NCBI GenBank assembly: GCA_037045225.1
Contig: JBAOHZ010000009.1
Coordinates: forward strand, 1,488,001-1,552,000
Direction: 5' to 3'
Origin: Nitrospira sp.
Lineage (GTDB): Bacteria; Nitrospirota; Nitrospiria; Nitrospirales; Nitrospiraceae
Length of the DNA: 64,000 nucleotides
Part shown: positions 46,913 through 55,518 of the stretch, piece by piece
Layout of the letters: every line of letters begins with the position of its first letter
Position numbering within the stretch: the first letter of the stretch is position 1
Notes under the pieces: model-generated
What the model saw: the letters and a program-made list of their open reading frames with translations, nothing else
Databases searched by the model: none
What the model was told of the DNA's origin: nothing
Program-made: the position numbers and the translations under genes

Positions 46913-48097
46913 TTACACCGTGGAGATAGACGGTACCTGCGTCACGAGCGAAGTGGGAACAGACGCGTCGTGCTCCGCCTGCATGAGGTCCTGACAAAAC
47001 TCGGCGACGATCTGCTCGACATCCTGTACGTTGGACGCCCCGAACATCTTGCCGCGCATCGCCGCGGCATGGGGGAATCCTTTGCAGTACCAACCCAGAT
47101 GTTTACGAATGGACCGAAACCGTTCCAGTCCGGCAATCGCCTCATACTGCCTGGCATGATCGAGCATGACCTGCATGCGATGGCTTACTGAGACCGATGG
47201 CTCCCACGCCGTGGCAGGCAAGGTGGACAAATCATCCTGCTCGCTGAACGCCCGCCGGGCCTGCTCTTTTTCGCGAAAGAACCAGGGCGACCCCAAGGTG
47301 CCTCGCCCGACCAATACGCCCTGCACCTTGCTCTCGGCCGCGCGTCGAATCGCCTCGACTAACGTCGTGAGATCTCCGTTTCCCAGCATCAGCGTGCCGG
47401 TACCACGGGCCAGCTTGGCGGCTTCGGCGATGGCCGACCAGTCAGCCGTCCCCCGGTACATCTGCTGGAGGGTTCGGCCATGCACGGTGATAGCCGCAGG
47501 GCGAGCCGCCAATAAATGTTCGACCCAGCGCTCAACCACAACGCAATCAAACCCCAGCCTGGTCTTGATGGACAACGGCAGGAGCCGACGCTGAACGACC
47601 GGCACGCCGGAACGGCGATGGTTCAGCGTATGAATAAATTCGATGCGTGAGGGTTTAAACCCCTGGCTGTGGATGGACTGACCGGCAGCCCAATCCTCTA
47701 ACCCCTGCTGAGCAGCCCGCAAGATGGCATGGGCCAGATCGGGTGTCTTGATCAACGCGGCGCCGGATCCTGACGCCGCCACACTTTTCGACGGGCAACC
47801 CATATTGATATCGAGCCCATCAAAGCCAAGTTCGCAGACCACCTGCGCGGCGCGATAAAACTGATCCGGATCCTTGCCGTAGAGCTGCGCGACAATCGGC
47901 CGTTCCGCCTCGCTGTAAATCAACGACTCCAGCAGATGGTCCGGTCCACGACAAATCTCATTGACGTTGGTAAACTCGGTGAAGGTGATGTCGGGCCGCC
48001 CCTGCGACGCCACCACGCGCCGGAAGGCGGCATCGGTCACTCCATCCATCGGCGCCAATCCGAGAATAGGCTGTGGCAGCGTCGACCAGATACTCAT
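46913..48097 (-). CDS. dus: tRNA-dihydrouridine synthase
   Basis: A 394-residue FMN enzyme that reduces uridines in tRNA. Family marks: L-G-L-A-P-M-D-G-V-T-D at the start, I-N-M-G-C-P-S-K-S-V with the catalytic Cys near residue 100, H-G-R-T in the sheet, and G-N-G-D and G-R-G-T-L-G phosphate-binding loops. It is longer than DusB (about 320), with an insertion near 135-170 and an extended C-terminus. Its ATG overlaps the stop of the DUF692-like gene (ATGA). Confidence 0.92.
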   Translation of the reverse strand: MSIWSTLPQPILGLAPMDGVTDAAFRRVVASQGRPDITFTEFTNVNEICRGPDHLLESLIYSEAERPIVAQLYGKDPDQFYRAAQVVCELGFDGLDINMGCPSKSVAASGSGAALIKTPDLAHAILRAAQQGLEDWAAGQSIHSQGFKPSRIEFIHTLNHRRSGVPVVQRRLLPLSIKTRLGFDCVVVERWVEHLLAARPAAITVHGRTLQQMYRGTADWSAIAEAAKLARGTGTLMLGNGDLTTLVEAIRRAAESKVQGVLVGRGTLGSPWFFREKEQARRAFSEQDDLSTLPATAWEPSVSVSHRMQVMLDHARQYEAIAGLERFRSIRKHLGWYCKGFPHAAAMRGKMFGASNVQDVEQIVAEFCQDLMQAEHDASVPTSLVTQVPSISTV

Positions 48098-49602
48098 GCG
48101 CGCATCTCGGCCGATCCAATTGGTTCATTTGCCGCCTGGTAGGCCGCCCGCAGTTCCTCTGCCTCTTCCCGCACGGTCACGGCCGCCGAGGGACAGTCAT
48201 GGGCGACGAATTCGATGAACCGATCGATCTTCAGCAGGAAGAAGTCATAGTCTTGCTCGTCAGGCCTCGACCGACTGAACCAGAAGGACACGAACCGTTT
48301 CAACGGGAGTTGGGCTGCAGCCAATACGCTGCAGGTCCGTGGAAACATGTCCTGCAGCTCACCGCCCCAGTGCAGCAGCTCGTGAGGCAGATAGGTGTCA
48401 CGATATCGCTCCAGGTCCGTGAGCAATCCACCGAGCAAAGACAGAGGCTCTGCCATCGACAGCGGCGGCCCGGTTGTCACGAATTGCACATAGGCCTGGT
48501 ACTGACTGCGTAGCGCCGCCTGCTCATCCATTGTCAGAAGCTGCTGCATGTCAGCGCGTTGGCCCGCCACGGGTTGCGCAAGAGAATGCGCCGAGCCGGC
48601 CTGCTCCACCTTGGTGACTCGTGCTTCAAATCGATCACAAAACCGCCTGAACTCTGTGACGATCGTGTCCACCGGCTTCGTATCGACCTCCAACGCCACG
48701 CCTTTTACAGCCGTCAACCGTGGATGCGCCAAGACCTGAGCCAACAGATCAAACAGCACTTCCGGAATCGGAACCCCGTGGGCATCGATCCAATGCGGCA
48801 ACGCGCCGCCATCGGCCGCCTGCCGGGAAGGCTCCGACACCAAGAATTCGGCCAAGCCGGCGACATGAATTTCGATCACCCGTTCCATCGGGAACGCATC
48901 TAAAAATTCACCGGCAAAGGCCTCCAGTGTCTGACGGCGCCAGGCTCCAGTGTACCGATACACCGTCCACAAATGCCCGATGTCCAGGACCAGTCCGCAG
49001 GCCACTCGGTCTGTCACAGATCGAAAGAACGCAGGAATCGCGAGAGAACCGCAGCCAAAATAGGTCAGCGGCGGCATTTCCAAGAGGACGAGCGCGGGAT
49101 CAATCCCATGGCGACGAGCCTGCGCGTCCACCTGTTCCTGGAGAAATGCCAGATTCTGGGCCGTCATCCTGGCGGATAACTCCGTATACAACGGCGGCAG
49201 ATAGGTCCCGAAGGCATATCCAACCATCTGCTTCGTCGCACATTCGTGATTCAGCCAAGCACTCCCCAGGGCCAAAATTTGCGCGCAGGCCTCCGCAACC
49301 CCTTGCCTTCCGGAGGCACTGTGTGGAAAATCAGGCTGTGTGACCCACAGACCTTCGCCATGATAGGGCAGCTGCATCTCCGGCAGGTGCCCCCGCACCC
49401 ACTGCATGGCTGACGTGGTCGCCTTGAAGACTTCCAAATACCCGGGCTGCAGGCCTTCGTCCCGCAATGATTGGACGAGGTGCAGCAGATCAGGAGAATA
49501 GACATCTACCGACAGTCCTAAACCATGTGCGGCAACGGCGTTCGCACGTTCTGTGAATTCGCTTTGCATCAGATCGCGTTTGGCATATTTTGAAGCAACC
49601 AT
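48094..49602 (-). CDS. DUF692/MNIO-like domain fused to a helical C-terminal domain
   Basis: A 502-residue cytoplasmic protein. Residues about 20-330 resemble DUF692 (multinuclear iron oxidase) barrels: A-H-G-L-G-L-S, Y-L-E-V-F, L-P-Y-H-G-E-G, L-E-M-P-P-L, L-V-L-D-I-G-H-L, I-E-I-H-V-A-G and I-D-A-H-G-V-P-I-P provide the expected His, Glu and Asp metal ligands. Residues about 350-490 are a helical region I do not recognise. MNIO enzymes modify cysteines of small peptides using iron and oxygen. No clear precursor peptide is adjacent. The start is uncertain (no ribosome binding site; ATG at 49569 possible). It heads the operon with dus and maf. Confidence 0.7.
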   Translation of the reverse strand: MVASKYAKRDLMQSEFTERANAVAAHGLGLSVDVYSPDLLHLVQSLRDEGLQPGYLEVFKATTSAMQWVRGHLPEMQLPYHGEGLWVTQPDFPHSASGRQGVAEACAQILALGSAWLNHECATKQMVGYAFGTYLPPLYTELSARMTAQNLAFLQEQVDAQARRHGIDPALVLLEMPPLTYFGCGSLAIPAFFRSVTDRVACGLVLDIGHLWTVYRYTGAWRRQTLEAFAGEFLDAFPMERVIEIHVAGLAEFLVSEPSRQAADGGALPHWIDAHGVPIPEVLFDLLAQVLAHPRLTAVKGVALEVDTKPVDTIVTEFRRFCDRFEARVTKVEQAGSAHSLAQPVAGQRADMQQLLTMDEQAALRSQYQAYVQFVTTGPPLSMAEPLSLLGGLLTDLERYRDTYLPHELLHWGGELQDMFPRTCSVLAAAQLPLKRFVSFWFSRSRPDEQDYDFFLLKIDRFIEFVAHDCPSAAVTVREEAEELRAAYQAANEPIGSAEMRA

Positions 49603-49762
49603 AGTGACTATGGTTTATGTGCAGTCTAAGCGCCTAACCTCTTGGTTGACAAGGAAAGATGGGGAACCTAACCCGGCAAATCGATCTGATATACTTCCTT
49701 TCGACGTGGTGGTCGCCGGGCCGACGCGTCAGCCCCTCTCACGGCGAGAAACAGGCTTACCG

Positions 49763-50539
49763 ATGACAAAAACCGGCTTCATGCTCCGCGACAAACCGAG
49801 GCATTACTCAACCCCTATGGTGGCCCACATGATGACACCCGGCGTGGTACAGGTTCCCGGGGATGTCTCTGTCAGCGAAGCCGCCCTGCTCCTCGACCGG
49901 GAACGGATTCCCTGCCTGCTGGTGAAAGATAGCGAAACCACATTCGGCATCATGACCTCCGCCGATATCGTGAAGAAGGTCGTGGCCCAGGGACTGGAGC
50001 CCCACGACGTGGAAGTCCGGACCATCATGTCGAAGCCCGTGCATTCCGTCGAATGTGATCAGATCCTCGATGACGCCACCGGCGTAATGGCCTCCACCGG
50101 CGCCTCGTTATTGATCGTCACGAAACAAGGCCAGCCGGTCGGTATCCTGACGGCGCGAGACCTGGCCCTGGCGCCCAAACGCTGCGAGACCTGCCTGCCC
50201 GCCACGATTCGCGTGACGAACGGGGAAGGCGAGGGAGCCAAACACATCGCCACCATTCGACAGCTGAGTCACGTCGGCGCCTTCATTGAGAGCCGCACGT
50301 TGCTGCTGCCCGGCACAAGCGTCATCCTCTCATTCATGCTTCCAGGAACCGACCAGAGTTTCTCCGTGCGCGGCACCATTCTCAACAGCAATTATGAGCC
50401 GGAATTCCACGAAGACCGGGGCGTGCTCGGGACCTATCCCGGGATCGACATCCAATTCGCGCCCCTTCCCTCCTCCGACGAATCGAAGATTCGCGCCTGG
50501 GTGCTGCAAAATCTGCCCCGTGCCTCCGACCTCTCCTAA
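49763..50539 (+). CDS. CBS-pair plus PilZ domain protein
   Basis: A 258-residue cytoplasmic protein. Two CBS motifs (about 20-75 and 80-140: V-A-H-M-M-T-P-G-V-V-Q-V and I-M-S-K-P-V-H-S-V) precede a PilZ-like domain (about 150-250: I-R-Q-L-S-H-V-G-A-F-I-E-S). CBS pairs bind adenosine ligands and PilZ domains often bind cyclic-di-GMP; the usual R-x3-R motif is not clear here. ATG at 49763 (AGG upstream) is chosen over a longer frame that overlaps the divergent DUF692-like gene. Confidence 0.8.
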   Translation: MTKTGFMLRDKPRHYSTPMVAHMMTPGVVQVPGDVSVSEAALLLDRERIPCLLVKDSETTFGIMTSADIVKKVVAQGLEPHDVEVRTIMSKPVHSVECDQILDDATGVMASTGASLLIVTKQGQPVGILTARDLALAPKRCETCLPATIRVTNGEGEGAKHIATIRQLSHVGAFIESRTLLLPGTSVILSFMLPGTDQSFSVRGTILNSNYEPEFHEDRGVLGTYPGIDIQFAPLPSSDESKIRAWVLQNLPRASDLS

Positions 50540-50649
50540 GCTTCGCTCCATGAATCTTTTGCTTCATCCGCATGAGCTTGTTATGATTTTCATGCTTTCC
50601 TTCTCCGACGATTCACGTCCGGAGTTTACCGTGCCTTAGGTGACAATCC

Positions 50650-51705
50650 ATGAAAAGCCCCGCCGCTCGCTCCAAGCCGACCCCGACCAAAGACGAAATT
50701 CTTGCACAACTCAGCACCCTGCTCGACCGTCCGGATGACGACCTCCAGGCGGCGCTCATGAAGGAAATTCTCGCCGGGGTGATCCGTCTGTCGGAATCGC
50801 AGTTGGACGTCCTGGACCTCAAAATCGTCAATCGGGCCCTCAAGGAACTGCGGCATGCCTTCCGAGTGTTCCAGGGCTACCGGCACCGCCTGAAGATCAG
50901 TGTGTTCGGCTCCGCCCGTACGCCTGCCGATGACCCCAACTACCAACTGGCCTTTCAGTTCGCCCGGCGGATGGTGGAAGAAGGGTACATGACGATTACC
51001 GGTGGCGCAGACGGCATCATGCGGGCCTCGCAGGAAGGCGCGGGCCGCGAGCATAGTTTCGGCGTGAATATCATGCTGCCGTTCGAGCAAGGTGCCAATG
51101 CCGTCATTGCCGATGACCCGAAGCTCGTCACCTTCAAATACTTCTTCACCCGCAAACTGATGTTCCAGAAAGAGTCGCACGCGATTGCACTGTTCCCGGG
51201 CGGATTCGGGACCCATGACGAGGGATTTGAGATCATGACCCTGGTGCAAACCGGTAAAAGCGATCCCAAACCAATCGTCTGTCTCCAAGCGCCCGGCTGC
51301 GACTACTGGAATCACTGGAATTCCTTCATCACCGACCAATTGCTGAAGCGACGCCTGATCAACCCGGAGGACCTCTCTCTCTTCACCATCGTCGATAACG
51401 TCGAAGACGCCGTCACGGAAATTCGTACGTTTTACCGACGCTATCACTCGCTGCGATTCGTCGGGCGCCAGCTCGTGATCAGGCTGAAAACCCCGTTGAC
51501 TGAGGCGCAGATCGAAGGGGTGCAGAAGCAATTCAGCGATATGCTGACAGATGGGACGTTTGAACAACGACCATCGCTTGCTGAGGAAATCGATGAACCG
51601 GGGCTGAAGGATCTCGCGCGATTAACCTTCTCGTTCAACCGCCGAAATGCCGGACGACTCCGACAACTGATCAACCACCTCAATCAGCTTCCTTCGACGG
51701 CATAA
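50650..51705 (+). CDS. LOG family (TIGR00730-type) nucleotide-monophosphate nucleosidase-like protein
   Basis: A 351-residue protein. The central Rossmann domain (about 80-260) shows I-S-V-F-G-S-A-R, T-G-G-A-D-G-I-M and the LOG catalytic/nucleotide motif P-G-G-F-G-T-H-D-E. The N-terminal helices and C-terminal extension make it longer than plant LOG (about 200), as in the PpnN type. Such enzymes split nucleoside 5'-monophosphates to base and ribose phosphate. AGGTG precedes ATG. A hairpin follows at 51713. Confidence 0.88.
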   Translation: MKSPAARSKPTPTKDEILAQLSTLLDRPDDDLQAALMKEILAGVIRLSESQLDVLDLKIVNRALKELRHAFRVFQGYRHRLKISVFGSARTPADDPNYQLAFQFARRMVEEGYMTITGGADGIMRASQEGAGREHSFGVNIMLPFEQGANAVIADDPKLVTFKYFFTRKLMFQKESHAIALFPGGFGTHDEGFEIMTLVQTGKSDPKPIVCLQAPGCDYWNHWNSFITDQLLKRRLINPEDLSLFTIVDNVEDAVTEIRTFYRRYHSLRFVGRQLVIRLKTPLTEAQIEGVQKQFSDMLTDGTFEQRPSLAEEIDEPGLKDLARLTFSFNRRNAGRLRQLINHLNQLPSTA

Positions 51706-51712
51706 GTCGCCA

Positions 51713-51742
51713 CGTGAGGCCGGTCCCTCGATCGGCCTCACG
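51713..51742 (+). terminator. terminator-like hairpin after LOG gene
   Basis: A 10-bp perfect stem (51713-51722 with 51733-51742; CGTGAGGCCG and CGGCCTCACG) around a 10-base loop, 7 bases past the stop. Confidence 0.65.
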
Positions 51743-51800
51743 CGCTCTCCCCAGATTGCCCTTTAGTCTCCATGAACGGACATGCTAAGGTGGAGGGCCT

Positions 51801-52655
51801 ATGAGCGCCGCCGTTATGCGAAGCCGTGCCACTTCTCCTCCCACACTGATTCTGTACCACGCGGAATGTGCGGATGGGTTCGGTGCCGCCTGGGCCATTT
51901 GGCGGCGCTACCCTAATGCCGCATACCGCCCCGTCAAACATGGCGATGGCCCGCCGGCCGACCTGGCCGGCCATCATATTGTCATCGTGGATTTCAGTTA
52001 CGCCCGGCCGATCCTCGAAGCTATCGCCAAAGACGCAGCCAGCCTGGTGGTCCTGGACCATCACATCACCGCCGAGCACACGCTGGCCGACCTGCCCTAC
52101 GCCTACTTTGATCAGAAGAAGTCCGGCGCGGTGCTTGGATGGGAATGGGCGCATGATGAACCGGCGCCTTGGCTGTTGCGCTACATTCAGGACAAGGATT
52201 TGTGGAACTGGGCACTCCCGAACAGCCGGGAGATCAGCGCGGCACTGGCTTCGCACCCGTTCGATTTTCAACTCTGGACGAGTTTCGAGCAACCGGAGTT
52301 AGAGCGGGAAGGGCGAGCGATCCTCCGCTACGAGAACGAACTGGTCACGAAGCTGGCCTCACATGCAACCCTGGTGCAGTTTGAAGGGGCGATCGTGCCC
52401 GCGGTTCAAAGCGCCGTCCTCACCAGTCAGATCGGCGAGCGACTCTCCGCCGCGCACCCATTCTGCCTCATCTGGCATGACCGTAACGGACGACGGTACT
52501 ACAGCATGCGTTCCCGCGAAGAGGGAACCGACGTAGGCTCCATCGCCGCCTCATTCGGCGGCGGAGGCCATACCCATGCGGCTGGATTCTCCATTCCATT
52601 GCAAGCCGATGGCTCGCTCCCTTCCAATTCCCGACTTCCTCACCCGGCGCCATAA
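51801..52655 (+). CDS. DHH-family phosphoesterase
   Basis: A 284-residue cytoplasmic protein. Metal-binding motifs are visible: Y-H-A-E-C-A-D-G-F-G-A near residue 20, I-V-I-V-D-F-S-Y, and L-D-H-H-I-T (DHH) near residue 90. The C-terminal DHHA1 motif G-G-G-G-H-T-H-A-A-G-F is present. Members hydrolyse short oligonucleotides or cyclic dinucleotides, so a link with the nearby PilZ protein is possible but unproven. GGAGGG lies 4 bases before ATG. The rhomboid gene follows after 24 bases. Confidence 0.9.
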   Translation: MSAAVMRSRATSPPTLILYHAECADGFGAAWAIWRRYPNAAYRPVKHGDGPPADLAGHHIVIVDFSYARPILEAIAKDAASLVVLDHHITAEHTLADLPYAYFDQKKSGAVLGWEWAHDEPAPWLLRYIQDKDLWNWALPNSREISAALASHPFDFQLWTSFEQPELEREGRAILRYENELVTKLASHATLVQFEGAIVPAVQSAVLTSQIGERLSAAHPFCLIWHDRNGRRYYSMRSREEGTDVGSIAASFGGGGHTHAAGFSIPLQADGSLPSNSRLPHPAP

Positions 52656-52679
52656 CGAACCGCACCGTTAGGAATCGCC

Positions 52680-53381
52680 ATGCTGCCCCTCAATGACGAT
52701 AACCCGACCGAATCCACCCCGGTCATCACCATCACCGTCATCGTCGTCTGCTGCCTCGTGTTCCTCTACCAAAGTTCGCTGGCTCCGGCTCCCGGCGAAG
52801 CCTTTGTGTATCAGTACGGAGCCATCCCCTCCGTCGTCTTCGGGCACGCCGCACTCCCGCCGGAGGTCGTCGCGGTTCCGGCGTTCGCGACAATCCTGAC
52901 CAGCATGTTCCTGCACGGCAGTTGGATGCACTTGATCGGCAACATGTTGTACCTCTGGGTCTTCGGCAACAACATTGAAGACATCATGGGCCATGCCAGA
53001 TTTATCGTGTTCTACGCCATGTGCGGCGTCCTGGCGGCATTGAGCCACGCCCTGATCGACCCGATGTCCACGGTGCCGATGGTGGGGGCAAGCGGAGCGA
53101 TTTCCGGCGTGTTGGGCGCGTACCTGTTACTGTTTCCCCACGCCCGGGTGTTGCTGCTCGCTCCGGTGGTGGGCACGACCTATGTGCCGGCCGGCATCGT
53201 CCTGGGATTCTGGATCGTGATGCAGCTCTTGAACGGTGGGGCGACCCTCGGCTCGAAAGGGGGAGGGGTGGCCTTCTTCGCGCACATCGGCGGATTCATT
53301 GCGGGGATGCTCCTGATCGGCCTATTCAAACGGCCGGAAGTGCGGTTCTTCACGCCGGCCAGGACGAGATCCTGGCACTAG
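52680..53381 (+). CDS. rhomboid-family intramembrane serine protease
   Basis: A 233-residue membrane protein with six or seven spans. Rhomboid features: H-G-S-W-M-H-L-I-G-N-M-L (oxyanion-side His and Asn), G-A-S-G-A-I-S-G with the catalytic Ser near residue 138, and A-H-I-G-G-F with the catalytic His near residue 200. Substrate unknown. It is the last gene of the plus-strand group and is convergent with the degenerate kinase gene. Confidence 0.93.
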   Translation: MLPLNDDNPTESTPVITITVIVVCCLVFLYQSSLAPAPGEAFVYQYGAIPSVVFGHAALPPEVVAVPAFATILTSMFLHGSWMHLIGNMLYLWVFGNNIEDIMGHARFIVFYAMCGVLAALSHALIDPMSTVPMVGASGAISGVLGAYLLLFPHARVLLLAPVVGTTYVPAGIVLGFWIVMQLLNGGATLGSKGGGVAFFAHIGGFIAGMLLIGLFKRPEVRFFTPARTRSWH

Positions 53382-53399
53382 TACGGCCCACTCAGCGGC

Positions 53400-55262
53400 T
53401 CACACGTCCAGCAACTCACGGATTTTTCCAGCCAGGTCATGCTGTCGGTAGGGCTGCTGCAGGAAGTATTTCTTATTGACCCGATGACTGGCGATCGTGT
53501 CGTCCGAAAATCCGGACACGAAGAGCGCCTTCATCTTGGGATGTTGGAGCACCAGACGCTTGGCCAATTCTCGACCGCTGATTTCCGGCATGGAGAGATG
53601 GCTGACCGTGAGGTGGATCTGTCCATGATGCTGCTGAGCCACCAGCAGGGCCTCGACGGCCGATCCCGCCTCCAACACATGGTACCGATGACTCTGCAGC
53701 GTGGAGGTGGCCAGCCTTCGGGTGATCTCGTCTTCCTCCACCAACAACACGGTCTCCGCGCCCTTCGACAGCGCTTCGCTGAGCACTCTCGTGTCCCGCA
53801 CCACCCCGTTCCGCTCAACCAAGGGGAAGTAGACACGCACCGTCGTGCCTTGCCCAGGCTGACTCTGCACCTCCACCGTCCCCCCGTACTGCCGAACGAT
53901 CCCGTATACCAATGTCAGCCCCAGTCCAGTGTGAGTTTCCTTGGTGGAGAAGAACGGCTCGAACATCTGCGATTGCACATCCAAATTCATCCCGCCGCCG
54001 CTATCGCTCACGGCAATGCGTGCCATGCGCTTGCGGGGATTCTTTTCCAGTTGCTCGACCGGAAGTAATTCCCCAGTGACGACTTCCAGGACGATCTCCA
54101 CGCGCCCCGTCTTTGGCATCGCATCACGCGCATTGGCCACCAGGTGCAGCAACACTTGCTCCAGCCGATCGTGCCCGATTTCTACCAACACCGGGGCCGA
54201 ATCGTTCGCCACCCGGATGTCGATACGACCGGGCAGCACCGCTTGAAACGTCTCCCGCATCGATTCAATCGCGGCACCCAGCGACAGGGTGTCTCTGATC
54301 GACGTCTCGTGAACGCGGAGCGCCAACAGTTGCGCGGTCAGGGTTGCCGCCCGTTCCCCGCTTCGAAAAATCTCTTCCACAGGACGCTGCAACGGATCAT
54401 CCGGTTTCAGCTTGGAGCCAATTACCCCCGTCTGATTGCCGATCACCGCCAAGACCTGGTTGAACTCGTTGGCCAGTTTGGATGCCAGACGGCCGACCGC
54501 CTCAAGCTTTTGAGCTTCCCGAAGCTGTCGCTCTAGTCCGGTCCGTTCCACCACGCCCTGCCGAATTTCCTGATTCGCGCGGGAAAGCCCCTGCTTCAGT
54601 CCCTGCACCCGGGTTTCGAGTTGTGTCCGTCGTTCCTCCAACACCTGCTCAGACTGTTTCAATCCCTGCACATTTTCACGCAACAGACGATTCCGTCGGC
54701 GCTCAGCGGCGACCGTCTCCAACGTGACTCCATAAAAGACTGACATGATCAGCAACACGGGAATGCCAAGCAGATGTTTCACCGCCAGCATGCCCGACTG
54801 CATCGCATGCTCATAGACCAACACGCCATATCCGCCACAGATGATCACCGACAGGCCCAACAGCTGCCGGAGCGAGGGTGCCGAGGAGGCGATCAAGAGG
54901 AGGAGAAAATAGGTGAGATAGAGTTCCGAGCTGGCCGTCCCCGACAGATAAATCGTTCCCGTCACCAACAACGTATTCAGGCTGATCAACGCACCGGGAA
55001 ACCAGGTACTCTCGAGCAGCGTGCGCGGCAACAGCATGATGCCGCAGCTGATCAGGATCAACCCGATCGCCACCAGACGGCTCACGGCCTGTCCATAAAT
55101 CGTCTCGCTGCTCACCAACAATTCGTACGCAAGAATCCCCGCAACCAGACTCTGCAGGAACATCGTGCGTATGCGCGAATGGTTGAGGAACCGGCCCAGT
55201 CCCTGCGTGGTCGGGTGCCGCCCGGTTTGATCAAGTTCGGAAGAGGAAAGTGGAACGCTCAC
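53400..55262 (-). CDS. degenerate hybrid histidine kinase (phosphosites lost)
   Basis: A 620-residue protein: six or so membrane helices (about 35-180), coiled coil (about 185-245), HisKA-like region, ATPase domain (about 340-485) and receiver (about 500-618). The H-box reads L-A-S-K-L-A-N-E-F-N-Q, so the phosphoacceptor His is Asn265. The receiver reads V-S-H-L-S-M-P, so the Asp is His555, and the conserved Lys is Gln (L-Q-Q-P). The ATPase N box (V-A-N-A-R-D-A-M), D-S-G-G-G-M and G-L-G-L are kept. It may bind ATP yet act without phosphotransfer. GTG start at 55262. Confidence 0.88.
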   Translation of the reverse strand: MSVPLSSSELDQTGRHPTTQGLGRFLNHSRIRTMFLQSLVAGILAYELLVSSETIYGQAVSRLVAIGLILISCGIMLLPRTLLESTWFPGALISLNTLLVTGTIYLSGTASSELYLTYFLLLLIASSAPSLRQLLGLSVIICGGYGVLVYEHAMQSGMLAVKHLLGIPVLLIMSVFYGVTLETVAAERRRNRLLRENVQGLKQSEQVLEERRTQLETRVQGLKQGLSRANQEIRQGVVERTGLERQLREAQKLEAVGRLASKLANEFNQVLAVIGNQTGVIGSKLKPDDPLQRPVEEIFRSGERAATLTAQLLALRVHETSIRDTLSLGAAIESMRETFQAVLPGRIDIRVANDSAPVLVEIGHDRLEQVLLHLVANARDAMPKTGRVEIVLEVVTGELLPVEQLEKNPRKRMARIAVSDSGGGMNLDVQSQMFEPFFSTKETHTGLGLTLVYGIVRQYGGTVEVQSQPGQGTTVRVYFPLVERNGVVRDTRVLSEALSKGAETVLLVEEDEITRRLATSTLQSHRYHVLEAGSAVEALLVAQQHHGQIHLTVSHLSMPEISGRELAKRLVLQHPKMKALFVSGFSDDTIASHRVNKKYFLQQPYRQHDLAGKIRELLDV

Positions 55263-55518
55263 AACCCGTACCCGCCTTCAGTGGAAGAATGTGAAGCCGG
55301 CTAGGACATCAGCAAGTCCTATACCCTGCGTTCACCCGGACAAATCTTCGCAAATTCAAGGACGGCAGATTCGAGGGTGGCCATGAACGGCCGGAACGAT
55401 CTCATCGCCTCACAAAAACGAACAGGCGCACATCGACGGCGCCGCGAGAACGGAGGTCAATGAGCAGTATCGGCAGGAGCACAACACGTGTAAGACGAAC
55501 GGAATCTAGGCCACCTAG

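Noticed and set aside
44363..49602. RiPP cluster with the small genes as MNIO precursors
   Set aside because: The 67-residue protein has one Cys, and the TRL-like lipoprotein lies on a separate unit; neither looks like a precursor with a Cys-rich core.
49646..49695. TTGACA and TATACT before the CBS-PilZ gene
   Set aside because: The spacing is 38 bases, too long for one sigma-70 promoter.
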